From Acidobacteriota bacterium (lineage in GTDB: Bacteria; Acidobacteriota; Polarisedimenticolia; Gp22-AA2): DNA of 64,000 nt. Shown here one piece after another: positions 33,082-41,595 of this stretch. The notes beneath the pieces were generated by a model. That model had not been told where the DNA came from. It searched no databases and saw only the letters and a program-made list of their open reading frames with translations. The translations under genes and the position numbers were made by a program. The stretch lies in the NCBI GenBank assembly GCA_003223135.1, contig QHXX01000023.1, positions 128,120 through 192,119 of the forward strand. The letters run 5' to 3'. Position 1 is the stretch's first letter; each line of letters begins with the position of its first letter.

Positions 33082-34647
33082 CTGGCCTCGCACTCACGGT
33101 CGCTGCCCGCCGTCCTCATCGTTCTCGATGGCTGGGGTCACAGCGACACGACCGAAGGCAATGCCATCGCCAGGAGCGCGCCGCGCTTCATGGAGTGGCT
33201 CGGCCGCACCTACCCGTCGGCCCTCCTCGCGGCCTCGGGCGAGGCGGTCGGCCTGCCGCCGGGCGTCATCGGCAATTCGGAGGTCGGGCATTTGTGCCTC
33301 GGCGCGGGCCGCGTCGTGCTCCAGGATTTGTCGCGCATCAACCGGGCGATCCGAAGCCGCGAGTTCGACCGCAACGAAACGCTCGGCCGCGCCTACGACG
33401 CGGCGGCTCGTCAGGAGGCGGCGCTTCACGTGATGGGCCTCCTGAGCGACGGCGGCGTGCACAGCCACATCGACCACCTGGAGGCGATCGTCCGTTCGGC
33501 GAAGCGGCGAGGCATTGAGCGCCTCTTCGTTCATGCCTTCATGGATGGCCGCGATACGCCGCCCAAGAGCGGCCTGTCCTACGCGCGGAAGGCGGAAGAA
33601 TTCCTGCGCGCCGCCGGGCTGGGCCGCATCGCGACCGTCTCCGGGCGCTACTACGCCATGGACCGGGACACCCGGTGGGACCGGACCGAGAAAGCCTTCC
33701 GCGCGCTGGTCGCGCGCGAGGGCCCGTGCCATCCTACCGCCGAGGCTGTGGTCGAGAGCGGCTACGCCAAAGGCGTCACCGACGAGTTTCTGGCGCCGTC
33801 CATCGTCGGGGAGCCAGGAGCCGACTCCGGGCGTGACGCGCGCGTCCGGGACGGTGACAGCATCGTGTTCTTCAATTTCCGTGCCGACCGGGCGCGCCAA
33901 ATCACGCGCGCTTTCACCGAGAAGGGATTTGACAAGTTTCCTATCCCGGCCCGGCCTGTCCCCGCGATGTTCGTCTGTTTCACCGCCTACGACCGCACTT
34001 GGCCGCTGCCGGTGGCGTTCCCGCCGCAGCACCTCACCGGCATTCTCGGCGAGGCCATCAGCCGAGCCGGTCTGGAGCAGTTGCGCATTGCCGAGACGGA
34101 GAAGTACGCGCACGTCACCTATTTCTTCAATGGCGGCGAGGAGCGCGTCTTCCCGGGCGAGGAGCGCTGCCTCGTCCCCTCGCCGCGGATCGCCACATAC
34201 GACCTGAAGCCCGAGATGAGCGCGCCGGAGGTGACCCGGGAGGTCCTGGGACGGTTGGCCGCGAAGCCCCGCCGTGTGGTCATTCTGAATTACGCCAACG
34301 CCGACATGGTCGGCCACACGGGGACATTCGAGCCAACCGTCGCCGCCTGCCGGGTGATCGACCACTCCGTCGAGGTCGTGGTCCGTGAGACGCTGCGCCT
34401 CGGCGGCTTCGCCGTCGTGACGGCGGACCACGGCAACGCCGAGCTGATGATCGATCCGAAAACCGGCTCTCCGGTCACGGCGCACACGATGAACCCCGTC
34501 CCGGTGCACGTCGTCGCGGAGGGGCTCGCGGGCATGGCGTTACGGGATGGCGGGCGACTGTCGGACGTCGCGCCGACGATGCTCGAGATTCTGGGGTTGC
34601 GCCCACCCGAGGAGATGGAGGGCCGGTCTCTGTTGCTGGCGCGCTAG
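33082..34647 (+). CDS. gpmI: Cofactor-independent phosphoglycerate mutase
   Basis: The track begins at an internal ATG (33190) and misses the first metal-binding motif. The frame continues upstream as AVLIVLDGWGHSDTTEGNAIA back to a TAG at 33070, with no ATG, GTG or TTG. CTG at 33082 is preceded by AGGAG at 33071-33075 with a 6-base spacer, giving 521 residues, the usual iPGM length. The active-site serine is in GNSEVGHLCLG and late metal ligands in NADMVGHTG and TADHGNAE. It interconverts 3- and 2-phosphoglycerate using manganese. Confidence 0.9.
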   Translation: MASHSRSLPAVLIVLDGWGHSDTTEGNAIARSAPRFMEWLGRTYPSALLAASGEAVGLPPGVIGNSEVGHLCLGAGRVVLQDLSRINRAIRSREFDRNETLGRAYDAAARQEAALHVMGLLSDGGVHSHIDHLEAIVRSAKRRGIERLFVHAFMDGRDTPPKSGLSYARKAEEFLRAAGLGRIATVSGRYYAMDRDTRWDRTEKAFRALVAREGPCHPTAEAVVESGYAKGVTDEFLAPSIVGEPGADSGRDARVRDGDSIVFFNFRADRARQITRAFTEKGFDKFPIPARPVPAMFVCFTAYDRTWPLPVAFPPQHLTGILGEAISRAGLEQLRIAETEKYAHVTYFFNGGEERVFPGEERCLVPSPRIATYDLKPEMSAPEVTREVLGRLAAKPRRVVILNYANADMVGHTGTFEPTVAACRVIDHSVEVVVRETLRLGGFAVVTADHGNAELMIDPKTGSPVTAHTMNPVPVHVVAEGLAGMALRDGGRLSDVAPTMLEILGLRPPEEMEGRSLLLAR

Positions 34648-34691
34648 GGGCCGGGCCGCGCCCGGAGCTCCCGCGCCCGACGAAGGACCGG

Positions 34692-35375
34692 TTGAAGACC
34701 GCGACGCGCGCTGCCGGGCGCCTGGTCGAGGCGATCCTGGCGGCGATCCTGCCCGCTGATTGTCTCCTGTGCGAGCAGACGCTCCCCTGGCGCCAGGAAG
34801 GCGGGGTCTGTCCGCCCTGCTGGGAGCGCCTTCCCTGGGCCCCCGGGTACCGGCCGCGACGGGGCGTCCTCGACGCCCTGCTCTGGGCGGCCGATTACGA
34901 TGGACCGATCCGCAGCCTGGTCCACGGATTGAAGTTCGCCGACATGGACGCTCTCGCCCCTGCCCTCGGCCGCCGCATGGCGAGTCGGCTCGGCCCGATC
35001 ATCTTCGGGCACCGCACCGACCTCATCGTGCCGGTTCCGCTCCACTTCTGGCGGCGCTTCCGCCGGGGATACAACCAGGCGGAACTGCTGGCCCGGGCGA
35101 TCGCCCGACCCGCCGGTCTTCCTCTCGACATCCGGGCCGTCAGACGGCGCCGCGCCGGACGCCGCCAGCTCGGCCTGTCGCGGCTGGAGCGGCGTCGATC
35201 CCTCGCCGGCTGCTTCGCCGCGCGGCCCTCCCGGGTGCGCGGCCGCACGATTCTCCTCGTGGACGACGTCGTGACAACCGGCGCCACGCTGGAGGCCTGC
35301 GCCCGGGTCCTCCTCCACGCCGGCGCCCGCCGCGTCGTCGGCTGTGTCCTGGCCCGCACCCCGAAGAACATGTGA
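34692..35375 (+). CDS. comF: ComF-family phosphoribosyltransferase-like protein
   Basis: 227 residues from a TTG start. An N-terminal zinc-binding segment (CLLCEQTLP ... GGVCPPCWERLPW) is followed by the core DLIVPVPLHFWRRFRRGYNQAELLA and the PRPP-binding motif ILLVDDVVTTGATLEAC. ComF proteins are linked to DNA uptake and recombination after transformation, though their reaction is not defined. It starts 44 bp after gpmI on the same strand. Confidence 0.88.
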   Translation: MKTATRAAGRLVEAILAAILPADCLLCEQTLPWRQEGGVCPPCWERLPWAPGYRPRRGVLDALLWAADYDGPIRSLVHGLKFADMDALAPALGRRMASRLGPIIFGHRTDLIVPVPLHFWRRFRRGYNQAELLARAIARPAGLPLDIRAVRRRRAGRRQLGLSRLERRRSLAGCFAARPSRVRGRTILLVDDVVTTGATLEACARVLLHAGARRVVGCVLARTPKNM

Positions 35376-35464
35376 GGGGCGCAGGAGACGAATCCAGCTA
35401 CCCCCGTCGTGGAAGGGGCGGGTGGTCGGTCCGTGGCACCGCCTGGGGAGCGGCGCTCCGTGTC

Positions 35465-35953
35465 TCAGACGTTCAGTTTGCGAAGGAAGCGCTTGCGCTC
35501 GAGCTGTGCCAGGTAGGCGTAGTACGTCCCATTTTCACGCAGCAGACGGTCCCACGTGTCGATGAACAGGACCAGACGATCGATGCCGTCCTTGGGGACC
35601 CAGACGCCGTGGTCGTTGATGCACTTGTAGATGGCCACCCCGGAGTTCGCCGAATAATTGACGGGACGCATGATGCCGATGCAGTACGGGCATTTGACGA
35701 TGCGCCGCGTCTCGTCCTCTCCAAGGCGGTAGCTCGGCGCCATCGCCCGGGAGTAGGTGGTGAGCTGCTTGACGCGGTCGGCGGGCAGCGACTTCGGGCC
35801 GATCTCGATGATCCACTTGAGGCGACCCTCTTCCAGCCAGGTCCCCCCGCACGCGTCGCAGGCGTCGACGGGAACGTTGAGATACCTGGTGTCGGTCATC
35901 GCCCCGCCGCACCCTGAGCAGAACATCCCCTCCCCTCCCGAATCCGCCTCCAT
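35465..35953 (-). CDS. Zinc-ribbon protein of the TFIIB-type zf family
   Basis: 162 residues; a Met at residue 10 (MFCSGCGGAM) is an alternative start. Two zinc-binding pairs, CSGCGG and CDACGGTWLEEGRL, form the ribbon, and a third CPYC pair precedes a CINDHGVW segment. This small family is common but uncharacterised. It is convergent with comF, separated by 89 bp. Confidence 0.72.
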   Translation of the reverse strand: MEADSGGEGMFCSGCGGAMTDTRYLNVPVDACDACGGTWLEEGRLKWIIEIGPKSLPADRVKQLTTYSRAMAPSYRLGEDETRRIVKCPYCIGIMRPVNYSANSGVAIYKCINDHGVWVPKDGIDRLVLFIDTWDRLLRENGTYYAYLAQLERKRFLRKLNV

Positions 35954-36135
35954 ATACGACTAAAACCCGCATCCCGCAACGCTTTTCATAGAATGTCGTT
36001 TCAGCATTGGCCCGGGGCCTGTGCCATCGGGCGGCGGGCTGATGTCCCGCGGCCCTGGCGGCCCCGCCACGCGAGGTGCTTGGAGTTTTCCTTGCCGCGG
36101 GACCTCCGGCGTGCCAGAATGCAGGAATCCGGAGC
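35954..36135. other. Intergenic region
   Basis: About 180 bp between the divergent zinc-ribbon gene and the small ORF at 36136. No gene or clear promoter seen. Confidence 0.3.
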
Positions 36136-36372
36136 ATGACGCAGGTGCGATCCCGAACGCGAGACGAGACGCATCGCCTGGAGAAGGCCGGGGCGAGGGT
36201 GCGCCGTTTTCCGTGCCCGGGGACCCGCCCGTCCCGGGTACGTTCCGCGATCGGGGTGGCCCTGGCCCTCGTCGCCCTCCTCGGTTCTCTGGCCGCCGCG
36301 ACCCTGGGACCGGCGTTCGGAGAGGCGCTGCCGTATCCCCTTCTGGTCCTGCTGATGTTGATCCGTGGTTGA
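36136..36372 (+). CDS. Possible small membrane protein
   Basis: A 78-residue ORF (MTQVRSRTRDETHRLEKAG ...) with an arginine-rich first half and two hydrophobic stretches at the end (AIGVALALVALLGSLAAA and PYPLLVLLMLI). The Shine-Dalgarno spacing is poor (AGGA nine bases upstream). The TM-like end supports a real product but the evidence is thin. Confidence 0.35.
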   Translation: MTQVRSRTRDETHRLEKAGARVRRFPCPGTRPSRVRSAIGVALALVALLGSLAAATLGPAFGEALPYPLLVLLMLIRG

Positions 36373-36565
36373 TCATCGATCCGGATTCGTGACGCCGGGG
36401 ACCCCGCCGGGCGGCGGTTTGACAGTCCCTCCGTCCTGTCGTAGCATGATCCCGGCGCGCGGCCGTATCGCCGCGCGTCGCCGTTTGAGGGCCCGGGTTC
36501 TGAGGGTCCTGCCGGCAGTCTCCGGTCACCGCGAAGAATCCATCGTGAATGATGAGGTGCAAGTG

Positions 36566-37558
36566 ATGACTGCGTGTCCCCAGATCAAGCGAAGGGGGCC
36601 GGCCGCGCGGCTTGCCGGCATCCTGGTCCCCGTGTTCCTGGCCGTTGCGGCCGCTCTCCAGGGCGTGCCCTCGGAGGCGCTCGGCGAGGACACGGCCAAG
36701 CTGTACGTCCACATCGAGACACCCGGACGGTTCTCATACTTGGGCGACCCGACGCAGGTCTCAATCCTCTTGAAAAACGAGGGGGCTGCGCCGTGGCTCA
36801 ACCCGGGCCTCGACATCGAGGGCGGCTTCCAGGTGCTCGACAGCGAGGGGAACAAGCTGGAGAAGGCCAAGATCCCGCCGATGTTGAAGGACGGGCAGCC
36901 GAAGGTCCTGGAGCCTAACGCCTACTTCGGCAAGATCGTCAATCTGAACCAGTACTTCCCGAAGATCGCCGCCATCGGCACCTACCGCATCACCTGGTCG
37001 GCTGCCGGCATCCCCGAGCAGAGCCTGGCGACACGCATCATCAAAAAGTACGACCCCGCAAGGGACTATCAGGCGGTCATCGACACGGACTTCGGCAAGA
37101 TCGTCATCGAGTTCTACAAGGATCTCGCGCCCTACCACACCAGGAATTTCATCGACCTGGCCAACCTGAATTTTTACGACGGTCTCCTGTTCCATCGGAT
37201 CGTGAAGGGCGAAATGATCCTGGGAGGATCCCCGACCGGCGACGAGCGTGGATCACCGGGTTACAACGTCCCGCCCGAGACGAACGGCCTCAAGGTCCTG
37301 CCGGGGGTCGTCGCGCAGGTACGCAATTCCCAGACCGGCCCCGACGAGTCGGGGAGCATCTTCATGATCGCGGCCACGGCACAGCCCGACCTCGACGCGC
37401 GGGTGACGGTGTTCGGGAGGGTCGTCGAGGGTCTCGACACGGTCAAGGCGATCACCAACGTGCCGACCGTCGGCAGCGCGCCGCGAGCCGCCAGCCGTCC
37501 GATCAAGGACGTGACGATCAAGAAGATCGAGATCCGGGAGAAAAAGGCCAAGACCTGA
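36566..37558 (+). CDS. Secreted peptidyl-prolyl isomerase, cyclophilin type
   Basis: 330 residues from the ATG at 36566, which has GAGGTG seven bases upstream; the track start at 36365 is rejected. A signal peptide (LAGILVPVFLAVAAALQG) leads to an Ig-like domain of about 130 residues (KLYVHIETPGRFSYLGDPTQVSI). The cyclophilin domain follows (IDTDFGKIVIEFYKDLAPYHTRNFIDLANLNFYDGLLFHRIVKG ... VFGRVVEGLDTVKAI). Conserved FHRIV is present. It likely assists folding in the periplasm. The extra N-terminal domain may bind clients. Confidence 0.88.
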   Translation: MTACPQIKRRGPAARLAGILVPVFLAVAAALQGVPSEALGEDTAKLYVHIETPGRFSYLGDPTQVSILLKNEGAAPWLNPGLDIEGGFQVLDSEGNKLEKAKIPPMLKDGQPKVLEPNAYFGKIVNLNQYFPKIAAIGTYRITWSAAGIPEQSLATRIIKKYDPARDYQAVIDTDFGKIVIEFYKDLAPYHTRNFIDLANLNFYDGLLFHRIVKGEMILGGSPTGDERGSPGYNVPPETNGLKVLPGVVAQVRNSQTGPDESGSIFMIAATAQPDLDARVTVFGRVVEGLDTVKAITNVPTVGSAPRAASRPIKDVTIKKIEIREKKAKT

Positions 37559-37776
37559 CGCGGAGGCCCCTCAGGGGGTGCTGCGGATCGGACCGGAACA
37601 GCATCTCGTCGAAGTCCCGCCCCGGCACGTACGTCTTCAAATTCACGCAACGCCTTGCGCTTCCTGTCCGGCCGTCGCGCGTCGCTCGGGGACGCCACAC
37701 ATTGGGATCTGTCACCTTGAATGCGCCGGAAAGGGTGATCTAACATAGGCGCACCCGACACCCTTCGGAGACGTTG
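37559..37776. promoter_or_regulatory. Intergenic region with candidate promoter
   Basis: 218 bp before the GWxTD gene. TTGAAT at 37717-37722 and TAACAT at 37741-37746 with an 18-bp spacer lie 31 bp before the ATG. Nothing else recognised. Confidence 0.4.
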
Positions 37777-39360
37777 ATGCGCGGCGCTCCTGCGGTCCTT
37801 GCGGTCCTGGCTTTAGCCTTGGCCTTCGCTCCCGCCGAGGCGCCCGCGTCAGATGTCCGGGCCGGAATGGACGAGAAGCGCCCGACACCGCACGCCGCTC
37901 GTGGCATCACCGACTACGACGCGCCGACCGCGCTCTGGCGCGAAGGGCCGGTACGTTACCTTTTGACCAAAGACGAGGACGACGCCTTCCGCGCGCTCAC
38001 GACCGACGAGGACCGCGCGGCTTTCATTCACAGGTTCTGGGCCAGCCGAGATCCGGTCGGCTCGACCCCCGAGAACGAGTATCGCGCGATCTTCTACGCG
38101 CGCGTGGCCGACGCGAATCGCAGGTTCACCGACTCGACCAAGCCGGGATGGAAAACGGACCGCGGAAAGATATTCATCCTGCTCGGCCCTCCCGACGACC
38201 TCGAACAGCAGCTCGTCCGCGATGACTTCGTCCCGGATTCCATCGTCTGGACCTACCGAAACCCACCGGGGGGTGAGCGGATCGATGCCCTCCCGGTCGT
38301 CCGTTTCACCAAGGATGCGACCGGCGAGTACCGTCTGTCGAACGATGTTTTCCTGCACGGGTTCGAGACGGCCACGGGCATCGCCTTCCAGATCCAGGCG
38401 ATGCAGATTAAGAGCCTGCCGGAACAGAAAAAGTTGCTCGATACGATTATCGGCGCCCGGGCGTTGTTCGACGCGGGACCCTTCCGCACCCATCGCGACT
38501 TCTTCCGCTCCGGCGACGGCAACACGTTCGCCATCTTCACGCTCGGCGTCAAGACGGGCCTCCTCGGTGGCGCCTCCGGCAGCCAGGCGGGATCGCCTGC
38601 GGCCGGACAAGGCCCCCCGAGCGCGAGAGTCGCCGCTCAGGGCGACTCCGGCTCCGGGATCGGGCCGGCCACCGGGCGCGACCGGTTCGAAGTGGTGGCG
38701 CGCCTCGTGGGTGCTCTGCCCGACTTGCCTTCATACGACTTTGCCCAGCCTAACGGCTTGCGCGGCGGCGACCATGGCCCGGTGCTCGACCCGGCAGGCT
38801 ACCTTCTGTTCCAGGGAGGGTTGCCGGTCCGGCCGGGGACCTACACGGCCTACTACGGTCTCATCGACCACGACTCCGAGCAGATCCACTCGTTCAAGGA
38901 GGCCGTGGACATCCCCGATCTTCGAACACCGCGCTTCATGCTGAGCCGCATCACGCTCGCGAGCCGTCTGGAACGCGTCGAGGGCAGGAGCGCGGCCTAC
39001 ACCGCTCCATTCGTCCTCGGCAACCTGCGCGTGCTGCCGCGCTCCGACGACGCGTTCCATAACGGCGACGAGTTCGCGTTCTACTATCAGATCTACGGGC
39101 CGGACACCGACCCCATCGACGGCCGGCCGGACCTGGACCTCGAGTACCGGTTCTTCGTCGCACAGAACGACGGCACCGGCGGACTGAAGTTCGTGCCGCT
39201 CGGCAAGCCGATTCGCCTGACGCGCCAGCGCAACCAGGTGCAGGGGTACACTCTCCCGCTGAAGGACTGGCCTCCGGCCATCTACCGGCTGCGGGTGCAG
39301 GTGACTGACAACTTGAGCGACCAGCGTTCCACCGAGGAGGTCTCGTTCCGCGTCCTGTGA
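37777..39360 (+). CDS. GWxTD domain-containing secreted protein
   Basis: 527 residues from ATG at 37777 with GGAG six bases upstream; the track uses the adjoining TTG. A signal peptide (APAVLAVLALALAFAPAEAPA) precedes the GWxTD domain (about residues 50-160): RDPVGSTPENEYRAIFYARV then KPGWKTDRGKIFILLGPPDD. The C-terminal ~250 residues look like beta-sandwich domains (RVEGRSAAYTAPFVLGNLRVLPRSDDAF). The family is widespread in Acidobacteriota and has no known function. An S26 peptidase gene begins 22 bp downstream. Confidence 0.87.
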   Translation: MRGAPAVLAVLALALAFAPAEAPASDVRAGMDEKRPTPHAARGITDYDAPTALWREGPVRYLLTKDEDDAFRALTTDEDRAAFIHRFWASRDPVGSTPENEYRAIFYARVADANRRFTDSTKPGWKTDRGKIFILLGPPDDLEQQLVRDDFVPDSIVWTYRNPPGGERIDALPVVRFTKDATGEYRLSNDVFLHGFETATGIAFQIQAMQIKSLPEQKKLLDTIIGARALFDAGPFRTHRDFFRSGDGNTFAIFTLGVKTGLLGGASGSQAGSPAAGQGPPSARVAAQGDSGSGIGPATGRDRFEVVARLVGALPDLPSYDFAQPNGLRGGDHGPVLDPAGYLLFQGGLPVRPGTYTAYYGLIDHDSEQIHSFKEAVDIPDLRTPRFMLSRITLASRLERVEGRSAAYTAPFVLGNLRVLPRSDDAFHNGDEFAFYYQIYGPDTDPIDGRPDLDLEYRFFVAQNDGTGGLKFVPLGKPIRLTRQRNQVQGYTLPLKDWPPAIYRLRVQVTDNLSDQRSTEEVSFRVL

Positions 39361-39382
39361 GCCGTCTGCCTGCGGTGGCCCC

Positions 39383-39937
39383 ATGAAACTCAACCTGAGC
39401 GACGAGCCGCTCACGGTCGACCTGTTGACCGAGGCGCTCCGCCGCACAGGCTCGGCCATCGTCGCCGTGAACGGCACCAGCATGCACCCGACCCTGCAGT
39501 TCGGCTGGCGCGTGTACCTCCGCCCGGCGCACGGCGAGGAGTTGAAGGTCGGCGACATCGCGGTGTTCCGCGGCGAGCGCTATCTGACGATCCACCGGCT
39601 GGTCTGGAAGGATCGCACAGACGGCGCGGTGCACCTGGTCTTTCGGGGGGACTACAACCGTCTGCGCGAGCGGGTCGACGCTTCCGCTGTCATCGCCCGG
39701 GTCGTGGCGGTCGAGGTTCCCGGCATGAAAAGGGGAATGGAGCGGGTCATCGCGATCGAACCGGACATCCTGGCCTACTTTTATCGTCTGAGCTTTGCCT
39801 TCTTCCGCCTCTTTCGTCCAATTCTCCCCAAACCCACAGCACAGGACGGCCGGATCGGACCCATCGGGCGCGCCGCCCGCGCCACCTTCGCCGCCGCAGA
39901 GCGGTTCCTCTCCTTTTTTCTCCCCGAGAGGCGCTAG
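39383..39937 (+). CDS. S26-type signal peptidase-like protein
   Basis: 184 residues. The catalytic serine motif VNGTSMHPTLQFG matches the signal peptidase box B, with VGDIAVFRGERYLTIHRLV following; the IHR histidine is typical of SipW/archaeal-type enzymes that use Ser-His rather than Ser-Lys. There is no N-terminal transmembrane helix; one hydrophobic segment (ILAYFYRLSFAFFRLF) lies near the end, so membrane attachment would be C-terminal. Its location after the GWxTD gene suggests shared export processing, but this is inference. Confidence 0.72.
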   Translation: MKLNLSDEPLTVDLLTEALRRTGSAIVAVNGTSMHPTLQFGWRVYLRPAHGEELKVGDIAVFRGERYLTIHRLVWKDRTDGAVHLVFRGDYNRLRERVDASAVIARVVAVEVPGMKRGMERVIAIEPDILAYFYRLSFAFFRLFRPILPKPTAQDGRIGPIGRAARATFAAAERFLSFFLPERR

Positions 39938-39993
39938 GAGCCTGTCCGGGTATCTGGACGGGCCGCGTGCCGGACGCCGTGGAACAGGCTCCT
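39936..39993. repeat. Inverted repeat AGGAGCCTGT / ACAGGCTCCT
   Basis: A perfect 10-bp inverted repeat with a 38-bp GC-rich loop directly after the S26 gene, starting inside its TAG. One arm (ACAGGCTCCT) also occurs at 28878-28887 before obg. It could be a factor-independent terminator without T-run or a dispersed palindromic repeat. Confidence 0.45.
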
Positions 39994-40107
39994 TGCGCAA
40001 GTGCGTGCTGGCGCCATCGTTTAGAGCGACGTCAAACGCCTGACAAGAACATCTCCGATCGTCGGGGCCCGGAGCCCGAATCGATCCGAAAAATGCGGCT
40101 CGCTTCC

Positions 40108-40135
40108 TTGACTCTCGATCTTCGAAATTTATATT
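40108..40135 (+). promoter_or_regulatory. Candidate sigma-70 promoter
   Basis: TTGACT at 40108-40113, a 16-bp spacer and TATATT at 40130-40135 in the only clearly AT-rich patch of this region, 55 bp upstream of the orphan sigma-54 regulator. Confidence 0.55.
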
Positions 40136-40190
40136 AACCCGTTGTATTGAGCATGACTTCCAGCACGATCCGCGCGGAGGAGCCGGAGGC

Positions 40191-41558
40191 ATGAAGAATA
40201 TCCTGGTTGCCGAGGACGACAGGAGCCTGCGCGACGGCCTCGTCCAGTCGATGAGCCGCAGCGGGTACAAGGTCCAGGTCGCCCAGACCGGGAAAGACGC
40301 CCTCGAGAAGATCGAGAAGCAGGTGTTTGACCTGGTGATCGCCGGACATCGCGTCGGCGGCGCGGACGGTCTGGAGATCCTTCGCAAGGCGCGCTCGACC
40401 AACGCCGGCACCCTGGTCATCGTTACCGGCGAGAACGGCTCCGGGGCCGTCGAGGCGATGAAGTCGGGCGCCTTCGACTACCTGCAGAAGCCGTTGTCGC
40501 TCGAGGCCTTCGAGATGAAGATCCAGAGGGCCATGGAGCACCAGCGGCTGGTGGTGCGTCTCAGCTCGATGACCGAGCCGCTCGCCGATCCCTCCGATCG
40601 CTACGGCCTCGTCGGCAATTCCTCCTCGATGCGCGAAATCTTCAAGGTCATCGACAAGGTGGCCGCCTCGAACGCCACCGTCCTGATCCAGGGCGAGACC
40701 GGCACGGGGAAGGAGCGGGTGGCCGAAGCGATCCACAGGAACTCGCCGCGCCACGACGCGGCCTTCGTGCGGATGAACTGCGCCTCGCTGCCGGATAACC
40801 TGCTCGAGAGCGAGCTGTTCGGGCATGAGAAGGGCGCCTTCACCGGCGCCGACCAGATGCGCATCGGCCGCTTTGAGATGGCCAACGACGGCACGCTGTT
40901 CCTCGACGAGGTTGGGAACATGAGCGCCAACACCCAGGCCAAGGTGCTGCGCGCCATCCAGAACCAGGAGTTCGAGCGCCTCGGCGGCAGCCGCACGATC
41001 AAGGTGGACGTGCGCATCATCGCGGCCACCAACATCAACCTCGAGGCCGCGATCAAGGACGGAAAGTTCCGCGAGGACCTGTACTACCGCCTGAACGTGG
41101 TCAACACCATGGTGCCGCCGCTGCGCGAGCGGGTCGAGGACATCGTACCTCTCGCGGAGTACTTCCTGAAGCGCTTCGCGCGGGAGCTGCGCCGTCGCGT
41201 GGCCGGCTTCTCCGCCGAGGCGGTCAGGAGGCTCCAGGAGTACCGCTGGCCCGGCAACGTGCGCGAACTCGAGAACACCATCGAGCGCGCCGTCCTGATG
41301 TGCGAGGGCGACTCGATCCGCCCCGTCGACCTGACCCTTTTGGATCGCGAGCACACCCTCGGCATGACACCGGCCCTCGCCGTCGACCTGCTCAACCTGG
41401 AAGCGCTCGAGAAGACGGCGCTTCTGGAGGCCCTCAAGCGCAGCAACTGGATCCAGAAGGAGGCCGCCAAGCTCCTGGGGGTCAGCAGCCGGGTGATGAA
41501 CTACAAGGTGCACAAACACGGCATCACCCACGACCGCTGGAGCAAGAACCGCAACTAG
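40191..41558 (+). CDS. Sigma-54-dependent regulator with a receiver lacking the phospho-acceptor Asp
   Basis: 455 residues. The receiver fold is complete (LVAEDDRSL acidic pair, VIVTGE, LQKPL lysine) but the acceptor position reads DLVIAGHRVGGADG where NtrC proteins have LTDLRMPGMDG, so Asp is replaced by Gly. The AAA+ domain is intact: QGETGTGKE, GAFTGA, LFLDEVGN, ATNINLEAA, FREDLYYRLN. The Fis HTH ends the protein (KEAAKLLGVSSRVMNYKVHKHG). It should activate sigma-54 promoters, controlled by something other than Asp phosphorylation. No kinase gene adjoins it. Confidence 0.9.
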   Translation: MKNILVAEDDRSLRDGLVQSMSRSGYKVQVAQTGKDALEKIEKQVFDLVIAGHRVGGADGLEILRKARSTNAGTLVIVTGENGSGAVEAMKSGAFDYLQKPLSLEAFEMKIQRAMEHQRLVVRLSSMTEPLADPSDRYGLVGNSSSMREIFKVIDKVAASNATVLIQGETGTGKERVAEAIHRNSPRHDAAFVRMNCASLPDNLLESELFGHEKGAFTGADQMRIGRFEMANDGTLFLDEVGNMSANTQAKVLRAIQNQEFERLGGSRTIKVDVRIIAATNINLEAAIKDGKFREDLYYRLNVVNTMVPPLRERVEDIVPLAEYFLKRFARELRRRVAGFSAEAVRRLQEYRWPGNVRELENTIERAVLMCEGDSIRPVDLTLLDREHTLGMTPALAVDLLNLEALEKTALLEALKRSNWIQKEAAKLLGVSSRVMNYKVHKHGITHDRWSKNRN

Positions 41559-41595
41559 GCCCCTCCCTCCACCCACGCTTCGCCCATCAAGCGCC

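Noticed and set aside
31102-33093. 663-residue minus-strand ORF
   Set aside because: Antisense shadow of the DksA-like and LapB-like genes.
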